A DNA stretch of 7,742 nt from an uncultured Actinomycetes bacterium. Its GTDB lineage: Bacteria > Actinomycetota > Thermoleophilia > Gaiellales > F1-60-MAGs149. Shown here one piece after another: positions 1-5,774 of the stretch. The notes beneath the pieces were generated by a model. That model saw nothing but the letters and a program-made list of their open reading frames with translations, was not told the DNA's origin and made no database searches. Each line of letters starts with the position of its first letter. Positions within the stretch are counted from its first letter, which is position 1. The stretch is taken from the NCBI GenBank assembly GCA_903960645.1, contig CAJCBN010000147.1, positions 1 through 7,742 of the forward strand. The letters are read 5' to 3'. The translations under genes were made by a program, and so were the position numbers.

Positions 1-2750
1 AAGACGACGCGGGCGCTCGAGGCGAGGCCGTGGCGCAGCGCATCCTCGTGGCTCATGCCCTTGGCGTGGAGGCCCTGCACGGTGCTGATGAAGAAGACCT
101 CGTAGTCCATCGACAGGCCGAACAGCGCGGCGAACATCATCAACGGCACGTAGCTCGCGATCGGCACGGTGCCGTACGGCGAGTCGATACCGATCAGGTC
201 GAGGCCCCAGCCCCACTGGAAACAAGCCGTCAAGATGCCGAACGACGCGGTCGCGGACAACAGGTTCGTGATCGACGCCTGCAGCGGGATCAGCAGCGAG
301 CGGAAGGCGAGCAGGAGCAGCAGGAAGCTGAGGGCGATCACGACCAGGATCACCTTCGGCAGCTTCGAGGTGATCAGCGCGGCGAGATCGACGTTGCCGG
401 CGGTCGTACCCCCGACGTCGGCGACCATGCCCGACGAGAGCGCCGGTGGGATCGTGTCGTCCCGCAGCTGCTGCACGAGGTCGGCTGTCGCGCGCGCCGC
501 CGGACGGCTCTTGGCGATCACACTGAGGATCACCGCGTTGCCCTCCTTGTTGATCATCGGCTGGACGACGCGCTGGACGTCGGCGGGCTTCGCCAGCGCG
601 TCCTGCAGCTTCACGATGCGCGGATCCGTGCCGCGCTCATCGCCGCCGGCCTTCGTCATCTCGGCCGTCAGCTGATCCTTGAGGGCGAGCGCCTGCTGCT
701 GCTCAGCCTCGGCAGCGGCCTGCTGCTGCTTGAGCGAGTCGGCCTGCTTCGCCAGCGAGTCGGCCTGCTTCTGCAACACGGCCTCCTGCTTCTTCAGACT
801 CGCGGCCTGCGCCTGCAGCGACGCCGCCTGCTTCTCGATCGATGCAGCCTCAGCCGCAACGAGGTTCGCCTTCGCGGTCACCTTGGCGGCGCGCTTGGTG
901 AAGTTCTGCTCCTGCTTGGCGAGCACCGCCGAGCGCTTCGCGATGCGCGCGGCCTGCGTCGTGGTCGTCGCGATCGCCTTCTCCAGCGTCGCATTGGCCT
1001 CGGTCAGGCGGGCCTGCGCCTTCAGCAGCGCGTTCTGCACCGCTGCGCTGATGCCCGGGGTGTTGGCGAGCGCCGCAGCGACCTCGGCGAGATCGGCCTG
1101 CAGCGCCGCGTGCTTCGCCTCGAGCGTTGCCTGATTCGCCGTGAGGTTCGCGACCTGCGTGTCGAGCACCTTGCGGCGGGCGCCGAGCCGCCGGGCCTCG
1201 CGCGTCAGCTGCCCCTCCTCGAAGCGCAGCCCCGCTTCGGACTTGCGCACACCGACGGCCTCCCGGGCCAGCGCCTCGGACTCCGCCGCCAGCGTCGCGG
1301 ACTGCGACTTGAGTGCATTGGCCTGCTGCTCGAGCTTCGTCTGCTGGGCCTTGAGCGCGTTGGCCTGCGCCGTCAGCGTCTTCTGCTGCTCCTCAAGGCT
1401 GGTCTGCATCGCCTGGGCCTGGTTGTACTGCTTGGTGTACTCCGCGCTCGCCTTCGCCACCGGATCGAGCGTGACGGCGACTACGAGCGGGCCGTTGTAG
1501 CCGGCCCCGAAACCGTCCGAGATCATGTCGAAGGCCTGACGCTCGGTCGTCTTGAGTGCCGTCGTGCCGATGTCCTCCTGCCCGAGCACCAGCGTGAAGA
1601 CGGGGATGATCATCACCGCCAGCGCCGCCAGGGCGATCACGCACGAGCGCACCGGATGATCGACGACCGAGTTCGCCCAGTGCCCCCACATGCCGAGCTT
1701 CGCCGGCGTCTTCGGCGGGCGGCTGATAAGCGGAATGCGACCACGGTTGATGCTGTCGCCGAGCACCGCGAGGATTGCGGGCAGCAGCGTGAGTCCGGCG
1801 AGGACGGCCGTGAAGACGCCGACGGCGCAGGCGTAGCCGAGTGCAGTGATGAAGGGGATCTGCGCGACGGCCAGCGCGAGGAGTGCGACGATCACGGTGC
1901 TGCCGGCAAACAGGACGGCACCACCACTCGTCGCGAGCATCTCTGGAATCGACTGGCGGGCATGCAGGCCGTGCTCGCGCATCAGCTGGCGATGCTTGGT
2001 GACGAGGAACAGCGCGTAGTCGATGCCGACCCCGAGGCCGATCATCGTGGCGAGCGTCGGCCCGATCGACGGGATGCTGGTGAGGTGCCCCATCAGGCCG
2101 ATCAGCGTGGAGCCGACGAGCAGTCCGAACACCGCGGTCAGGATCGGCAGGCCCATCGCGACCAGCGTCGTGAAGGTGAACGCGAGGATGATCATCGCCG
2201 CGAGCAGGCCGATCAGCTCGCTCGACTCGGTGCTCTGCGTGCCGAGTGTCGAGCCGACCACGCCGCCGACGTCGACCTTCATCCCGGCGGCGCGCCCCTC
2301 CTTCACCCCCACGTCGAAGACGCTCTGCGCCGTCGCCTCGCTGAGCGTGCCGCTGCTGACGTCGAGCAGCACGGGGATGAACGCGTAGTGGCCGTCCTTG
2401 CTGACGAGGCCGGCCGCCGAGTTCGCGAACGGGTCCGTCACCGAGTAGACGTGCTTCACCTTCTTCAGCGCGTTGTAGGTGTCGGTGATTGCCTTCTGGT
2501 TCTTGCCGCCGTCCTGGACCTTGCCCTCCGAGTAGAAGACGACAGGGCTGCTGCCGTTCTGCTGCGGCGGGAAGTACTCCGTCAGGAGGTCGGTGGCCGC
2601 CTGGCTGCCCGTGCCCGGCAGCGAGAGGTTGTTGTTGGTCAGCGCGCCGACCCGGCCGATCACCAGCGAGCCGGCGATGATCGCGACGACCCAGAGGATG
2701 ATCACGAGCCAGCGGTAGCGGACGCAGACGTGCCCGAGCGCGTGGAGCAT
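1..2750 (-). CDS. MMPL/RND-family transporter with coiled-coil insertion (3' end outside window)
   Basis: This is a large inner-membrane exporter of the MMPL branch of the RND superfamily; 916 codons are present and the frame runs off the left edge without a stop. The order is: TM1 (about 14-34), first extracytoplasmic loop (35-177), TM2-TM6 (about 179-330), a cytoplasmic segment, TM7 (about 368-391), a very long second loop (392-797), TM8 (about 799-820), TM9 and TM10. The paired Asp-Tyr proton-relay motifs known from MmpL3 are both visible: GIDY with D244/Y245 in TM4 and SMDY with D882/Y883 in TM10. TM11-12 and the C-terminus are missing. The second loop contains about 260 residues (about 433-698) of Ala/Gln/Lys/Leu heptads, a predicted coiled coil that most MMPL proteins lack. 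The ATG at 2750 follows AGGA at close (3-base) spacing. MMPL proteins export lipids or hydrophobic molecules; the cargo here cannot be told from sequence. The family call is firm. Confidence 0.93.
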   Translation of the reverse strand, partial: MLHALGHVCVRYRWLVIILWVVAIIAGSLVIGRVGALTNNNLSLPGTGSQAATDLLTEYFPPQQNGSSPVVFYSEGKVQDGGKNQKAITDTYNALKKVKHVYSVTDPFANSAAGLVSKDGHYAFIPVLLDVSSGTLSEATAQSVFDVGVKEGRAAGMKVDVGGVVGSTLGTQSTESSELIGLLAAMIILAFTFTTLVAMGLPILTAVFGLLVGSTLIGLMGHLTSIPSIGPTLATMIGLGVGIDYALFLVTKHRQLMREHGLHARQSIPEMLATSGGAVLFAGSTVIVALLALAVAQIPFITALGYACAVGVFTAVLAGLTLLPAILAVLGDSINRGRIPLISRPPKTPAKLGMWGHWANSVVDHPVRSCVIALAALAVMIIPVFTLVLGQEDIGTTALKTTERQAFDMISDGFGAGYNGPLVVAVTLDPVAKASAEYTKQYNQAQAMQTSLEEQQKTLTAQANALKAQQTKLEQQANALKSQSATLAAESEALAREAVGVRKSEAGLRFEEGQLTREARRLGARRKVLDTQVANLTANQATLEAKHAALQADLAEVAAALANTPGISAAVQNALLKAQARLTEANATLEKAIATTTTQAARIAKRSAVLAKQEQNFTKRAAKVTAKANLVAAEAASIEKQAASLQAQAASLKKQEAVLQKQADSLAKQADSLKQQQAAAEAEQQQALALKDQLTAEMTKAGGDERGTDPRIVKLQDALAKPADVQRVVQPMINKEGNAVILSVIAKSRPAARATADLVQQLRDDTIPPALSSGMVADVGGTTAGNVDLAALITSKLPKVILVVIALSFLLLLLAFRSLLIPLQASITNLLSATASFGILTACFQWGWGLDLIGIDSPYGTVPIASYVPLMMFAALFGLSMDYEVFFISTVQGLHAKGMSHEDALRHGLASSARVV

Positions 2751-2755
2751 GCGTC

Positions 2756-2817
2756 CTAGCACTGAGCGCTCATCCTGACCACGATCTCCCCGGTCCCGTC
2801 CGTACGCGACAGAACAT
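2756..2817 (-). other. Leader of the MMPL gene with two tiny open frames
   Basis: The 125 bases between chdC and the MMPL gene contain two very short frames on the coding strand. The first runs ATG 2817 to TGA 2770 and encodes 15 residues beginning MFCRV. Its stop overlaps the start of the second as ATGA; the second runs ATG 2773 to TAG 2756 and encodes MSAQC. The MMPL ATG follows 5 bases later. They may be chance frames, which are common in GC-rich DNA, or a translated leader that controls the transporter. A possible -10 box, TAGACT, lies at 2829-2834 without a convincing -35. Confidence 0.2.
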
Positions 2818-2847
2818 GTGTGAAGAGGAGTCTATCCCGAAGTCGAT

Positions 2848-2869
2848 CTCGGTCGTACGCCGTACCGAG
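2848..2869 (-). other. Small inverted repeat just after chdC stop
   Basis: CTCGGT and ACCGAG form a perfect 6-bp stem around a 10-base loop, beginning 6 bases after the chdC stop. No T-run follows, so it is at best a weak terminator or an RNA 3'-end structure. It could equally be chance. Confidence 0.25.
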
Positions 2870-2875
2870 CGGCTG

Positions 2876-3616
2876 CTACGCGATGCTGAGCCCGGCCTCG
2901 CGCAGCGCGTCCGCGAAGGGCGCGGCCAGGCCGATGGTGAACGGCCCGAAGATGCCGTAGACCGCGGAGGCCTCGTCGTAGCGCATCTCGTAGACGATGT
3001 CCTTGATTGCTTTCGGGTCGTCGGCGAAGAGCGTCACCTGCCACTCCCAGTCGGACAGGCCCGTGGCGGCGGTGATCATCTGCGAGACGCGTCCGCGGAA
3101 GGTGGCGCCGAGGCGGCCGTGGCCGCCCATCAGACGGCGGCGTTCCTCAAAGTCCTGGGCGTACCAGTTGGCGCCGACCTCGCGGCTCTTGCTCATCGGG
3201 TAGATGCAGACGAGGCGCGTGTCGGGCAGGTCGCGCGGGTGGAGGCGGCCCTCACGGAGCTCCGCGACGTTCGGGTTGTCCGGATTGATGTACTCGCTGG
3301 CCTCCGTGATCGAGACCATGCTCTTCTCCGGCACCTCGACGAGGACCTCGCCGAGCTCGGTGCGCATGAGCTCGCGATGGAGGCGGTGCACGCGCGCCAG
3401 GTCGGGATGCACGAGGATCAGGCCGAAGTCGGCGCCCGCGCCCACCGCGCTGAAGCTGATGACCTGCGCGTCCGGCTCGGCTTCGAACGCCGCAACCAGC
3501 TCGCAGGCCTCATCGATGTCGAGCTCGAGCGAGCGATCGCCATCGATCTCGAAGACAAGATGCAGGACCGCCCAGCCCTCGGAGGGGATGGCGGGGGATT
3601 CGGCGATGCGCGGCAT
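2876..3616 (-). CDS. chdC: Coproheme decarboxylase ChdC/HemQ (chlorite dismutase family)
   Basis: This heme enzyme catalyses the last step of the coproporphyrin-dependent pathway in the cytoplasm: two oxidative, H2O2-dependent decarboxylations turning Fe-coproporphyrin III into heme b. Numbering uses the 246-residue form. The YPMSK motif supplies the presumed radical Tyr139 and Lys143 (family Y145 and K149). HG in an LMxxHG context gives the proximal heme ligand His166. GRVSQ gives a distal Gln179, as in the Firmicutes-type enzymes. FADDP (197-201), YEMRYDE (209-215) and FGPF (223-226) are further family signatures, and length is normal. Start choice: the frame opens at ATG 3637, but neither start has a Shine-Dalgarno, and the inner ATG at 3616 is preceded by TACCCT with a 6-base gap, a leaderless promoter arrangement. 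The longer form (253 residues) only adds MPRYPAP. It lies 76 bases downstream of the DUF305 gene. No other heme gene is in view. Confidence 0.92.
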   Translation of the reverse strand: MPRIAESPAIPSEGWAVLHLVFEIDGDRSLELDIDEACELVAAFEAEPDAQVISFSAVGAGADFGLILVHPDLARVHRLHRELMRTELGEVLVEVPEKSMVSITEASEYINPDNPNVAELREGRLHPRDLPDTRLVCIYPMSKSREVGANWYAQDFEERRRLMGGHGRLGATFRGRVSQMITAATGLSDWEWQVTLFADDPKAIKDIVYEMRYDEASAVYGIFGPFTIGLAAPFADALREAGLSIA

Positions 3617-3622
3617 GGGTGC

Positions 3623-3628
3623 AGGGTA
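3623..3628 (-). promoter_or_regulatory. Candidate leaderless -10 box for chdC
   Basis: TACCCT fits the actinobacterial TAnnnT -10 pattern and stands 6 bases before ATG 3616, so transcription would begin at or next to the start codon. No good -35 is visible. If the longer chdC start at 3637 were used, this box would lie inside the coding region. Confidence 0.4.
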
Positions 3629-3648
3629 GCGGGGCATCGGGGCCGGAG

Positions 3649-3666
3649 CCGCGGAGACGGCCGCGG
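3649..3666. other. CCGCGG inverted repeat between DUF305 gene and chdC
   Basis: Two CCGCGG hexamers, each self-complementary, are separated by 6 bases and could form a 6-bp hairpin. It sits 27 bases past the DUF305 stop and about 33 bases before the preferred chdC start. It might act as a terminator without a T-run for the DUF305 mRNA or as a protein-binding site. GC-rich repeats of this size also occur by chance. Confidence 0.25.
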
Positions 3667-3692
3667 GCCACGATGCTCGCGACGGTGGGTCG

Positions 3693-4307
3693 CTACTTGC
3701 CGAGCAGTTGCTTCATCTCGGCGATCTCGGCGGCCTGCGACTTCTCGATGGCGGCCGAGAGGTTCTGCACGCGCGGGTCATCGCCGCGGGTGTCGATATG
3801 CAAGGCCATCATCAGCGCGCCATCGTGGTGCAGGATCATGCCCTCGAGCCAGAGTCGGTCGAACGCGGCGCCCTTCGCATCGGCAAGGGCGGTCATGTCG
3901 GCGGCGGACATCATCCCCATCGCGTCGTGATCCACGTTGCCGTCGTCCATCTGGCCGTCGACGGGTTCGGCGCCCCACTCCTCCAGCCACGCGTTCATGT
4001 CGGAGATCTCGGCGGCCTGCGCGGTCTTGATGCGCGTCGCGAGATCCTGCACGGCGGGACTCGCCTCGTGCATTGGGTCGAGCGCGAGATCGGCCATCTC
4101 CACGGCCTGCTGGTGGTGCGGGATCATCTCCTGCGTGAACTTCACATCGGCCTCGCGACCCGTGCCCATCTGACCGGCATCGTGGGTCGTGCCCATGTCG
4201 TCATGCCCCATGTCGTTGTGTGTCGAACCGCTTCCACAACCGACGGCGACGGCCGCCACGACGACGAAGGCCAGCAGTATGGAGAGCGGGCGAATGCGGC
4301 GGGCCAT
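3693..4307 (-). CDS. DUF305 lipoprotein, two-repeat ferritin-like helical domain
   Basis: This 204-residue protein is probably exported and lipid-anchored: a short basic start (MARRIR), a hydrophobic stretch (8-22) and a VAVGC lipobox with Cys24. A His/Met/Asp-rich linker (about 30-50, including MGHDDMGTTHD) follows. Residues 54-112 and 149-202 are an internal duplication. Each half carries an HH pair (64-65; 160-161), a short Met/Ala-rich helix and a QAAEI-x-x-M helix (residues 97-104 and 191-198). This is the DUF305 pattern, a four-helix ferritin-like fold often encoded near copper-resistance genes; metal binding is inferred from the His/Met content. There is no Shine-Dalgarno, but TAGATT lies 6 bases before the ATG, so the mRNA is probably leaderless. 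A large palindrome sits where a -35/operator would lie. The exact function is unknown. Confidence 0.9.
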   Translation of the reverse strand: MARRIRPLSILLAFVVVAAVAVGCGSGSTHNDMGHDDMGTTHDAGQMGTGREADVKFTQEMIPHHQQAVEMADLALDPMHEASPAVQDLATRIKTAQAAEISDMNAWLEEWGAEPVDGQMDDGNVDHDAMGMMSAADMTALADAKGAAFDRLWLEGMILHHDGALMMALHIDTRGDDPRVQNLSAAIEKSQAAEIAEMKQLLGK

Positions 4308-4313
4308 GGTCGC

Positions 4314-4319
4314 AATCTA
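4314..4319 (-). promoter_or_regulatory. Candidate leaderless -10 box for the DUF305 gene
   Basis: TAGATT matches TAnnnT and ends 6 bases before ATG 4307. With the usual 6-7 base gap, the transcript would start on the ATG. The -35 position is occupied by the arm of the large dyad at 4326-4367 and does not resemble TTGACA at 17-base spacing. Confidence 0.5.
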
Positions 4320-4325
4320 CCTGCA

Positions 4326-4367
4326 CGGGAATGACAACGTGGGCCCGGGCCCATCCTGTCATCCCCG
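4326..4367. repeat. GGGCCC dyad, copy 1
   Basis: A 42-base dyad is centred between 4346 and 4347. The core TGGGCCCGGGCCCA (4340-4353) is a perfect 14-bp palindrome. Outside it lie 3-base non-pairing spacers, then ATGACA/TGTCAT (4331-4336 with 4357-4362), one mismatch, then CGGG/CCCG (4326-4329 with 4364-4367), all about the same centre. It lies 19-60 bases upstream of the DUF305 ATG, overlapping the expected -35. A second copy lies 192 bases away in the same orientation. It could be an operator or a dispersed extragenic palindrome of REP type. Confidence 0.8.
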
Positions 4368-4461
4368 ATAGCGCGCCGTCCCTGCCGTCCCGCACGCACA
4401 GGCGCACCGAACACCGACACGCTGCATCTCAGAGCGAACGCCAAGCGCGCCAAACTCCGAC

Positions 4462-4476
4462 CCACCGTGCCGGTGG
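4462..4476. other. Small hairpin within the intergenic region
   Basis: CCACCG, a TGC loop and CGGTGG form a perfect 6-bp stem between the two GGGCCC dyads. Apart from this and a TTGACA-like hexamer on the minus strand (4497-4502) with no matching -10, I see no gene or clear signal in the stretch 4368-4517. Confidence 0.25.
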
Positions 4477-4517
4477 ACGCAGCGCAACGCATGGGCTGTC
4501 AACGAAGGCGCACGGAA

Positions 4518-4559
4518 GACGTGTGACAAGGTGGGCCCGGGCCCAAACTGTCCTTCGTC
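4518..4559. repeat. GGGCCC dyad, copy 2
   Basis: The same TGGGCCCGGGCCCA core occurs at 4532-4545, flanked by 3-base non-pairing spacers, then GACA/TGTC (4525-4528 with 4549-4552), then GACG/CGTC (4518-4521 with 4556-4559), all about one centre. Within the arms, TGACAA-G before the core and CTGTC after it are shared with copy 1. Its near edge is 27 bases beyond the stop of the amidohydrolase gene, so it may act as a strong 3' hairpin or terminator for the three-gene unit. No T-run follows on either strand. Confidence 0.78.
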
Positions 4560-4586
4560 ACGCCGTTGCGCGGGCAGCGCGCCGGG

Positions 4587-5774
4587 TCAGACGAGCCGGC
4601 GCGCCATCGCGGCCGCGAGCACACGGATCGCGTCCAGACAGACGGATTCGTCGGAGTGCTCAGCCGGGTTGTGGCTGATGCCGTTCGGGCTGCGGGTGAA
4701 GAGCATCACGCTGGGGACGCCGCTGAGGGCCAACGTGCCCGCGTCGTGGCCGGCGTAGGACGGCAGGTCCATCGCGGAGACGCCGAGGTCGTGCGCGCAG
4801 GCGTGGAGATCGCCGATCAGGCCCGGGTCGAAGATCGCGGCGTCGTCGGTCGATTTGTGTTCGATCGCAACGTCGGGGAAGCCGTCGACGAGCGCCTGGA
4901 CGACCGCGTCGCGCGTGGCGTTATCGAGCGCGCGGACGTCGAGGGTGCCGTAGACGCGCCCGGGGATGACGTTGGTACCGCCCGGCCACGGCGTCAGGCG
5001 CCCGACCGTGGCGACCGCGCCCGCGCGTGCCTCGGCCTCGCGCTGCGCGGCGAGGACGAGCTCGGCGGCGCGGACCAGCGCGTCGCGGCGACCGGCCATC
5101 GGCGTCGTGCCGGCGTGGTTGGCCTCGCCGACCACCTCCCACTCCCAGCGGCCGCGCGCCGACAGGCGCGTGGCGACGCCCAGCGAGACATCGGCGGGGT
5201 CGAGCGCAAGGCCCTGCTCGACGTGAATCTCGAAGTAGCAGCCGATCCGCCGCTGCAGGCCCGCCGCCTTGGTCGGATCCTGTGGGCCCACGTCGCGGAT
5301 GCTGATGCCGTCCTTGTCGGTCGCGTCGGCGACCTCGTCGCCGAACGTACCGACCATCGTGCGCGAGCCGAAGCACGGGGTGTTGAAGCGCGAGCCCTCC
5401 TCGTCCGCAAACGAGATGACGGCGAGGCGCTCGGCGTTCGGCACGCCGGCGGCACGCAGCGCGAGCACGGCGACAAGACCACCGACCACGCCGAGCGTGC
5501 CGTCGAAGGCGCCGCCCTTCGGCACGGTGTCAAGGTGGGAACCGGTCGCGACCAGACCGTCGGCGGGTGCCTGCGGATCGGTGATCCAGAGGTTGCCGGC
5601 GGGGTCGTGCTCACAGACCATCCCGCCCGCGACGGCGGCATCGATCACGAGCTGCTCGGCGGCGCGGAGCTCATCCGTCCACGGCGCGCGGGTCCAGCCC
5701 TCCGGCGAGAAACCCTGCTCGTTGATGCCGGCAAAGAGGCGGCGATGGAGCTCGGCGTCGATCTCGATGGTCAT
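4587..5774 (-). CDS. Zn-dependent amidohydrolase, M20 hydantoinase/carbamoylase family
   Basis: This 395-residue cytoplasmic metallo-hydrolase cleaves a carbamoyl or ureido C-N bond. The family contains N-carbamoyl-L-amino-acid hydrolase, beta-ureidopropionase and allantoate amidohydrolase, and sequence alone does not separate these here. The two-metal set is complete: His80 (SHLDTV), Asp91 (GGAFDG), Glu126 with catalytic Glu125 (ADEEGSRF), His184 (EIHVEQG) and His368 (ISHNP). The lid/dimerisation domain (about 208-325) carries the EANHAGTTPM motif (His220) and GTNVIPG. SYAGHDAG (339-346) is also typical. Length matches the family. The start is ATG 5774: GGGGGAG lies 6 bases upstream and the ATG shares ATGA with the stop of the kinase gene, so translation is probably coupled. 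The same frame stays open upstream to 5933, but that stretch is only a shadow of the kinase C-terminus. It is the last gene of its unit; its link to a kinase is not explained by known pathways. Confidence 0.92.
   Translation of the reverse strand: MTIEIDAELHRRLFAGINEQGFSPEGWTRAPWTDELRAAEQLVIDAAVAGGMVCEHDPAGNLWITDPQAPADGLVATGSHLDTVPKGGAFDGTLGVVGGLVAVLALRAAGVPNAERLAVISFADEEGSRFNTPCFGSRTMVGTFGDEVADATDKDGISIRDVGPQDPTKAAGLQRRIGCYFEIHVEQGLALDPADVSLGVATRLSARGRWEWEVVGEANHAGTTPMAGRRDALVRAAELVLAAQREAEARAGAVATVGRLTPWPGGTNVIPGRVYGTLDVRALDNATRDAVVQALVDGFPDVAIEHKSTDDAAIFDPGLIGDLHACAHDLGVSAMDLPSYAGHDAGTLALSGVPSVMLFTRSPNGISHNPAEHSDESVCLDAIRVLAAAMARRLV

Noticed and set aside
30..2759. Long plus-strand open frame (909 codons) opposite the MMPL gene
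   Set aside because: Its product is Arg/Leu/Asp/His-rich low complexity without domains, while the minus strand encodes a full set of MMPL helices and motifs. It is an antisense shadow caused by high GC.
4497..4502. Perfect TTGACA on the minus strand as a -35 box
   Set aside because: No -10-like hexamer occurs 16-18 bases downstream, and it lies about 190 bases before the nearest minus-strand start.
4189..4678. Small open frames on both strands across the intergenic region 4308-4586
   Set aside because: Their shared WARA peptides arise from translating the GGGCCC dyads. There is no conserved protein feature, start signal or sensible composition.
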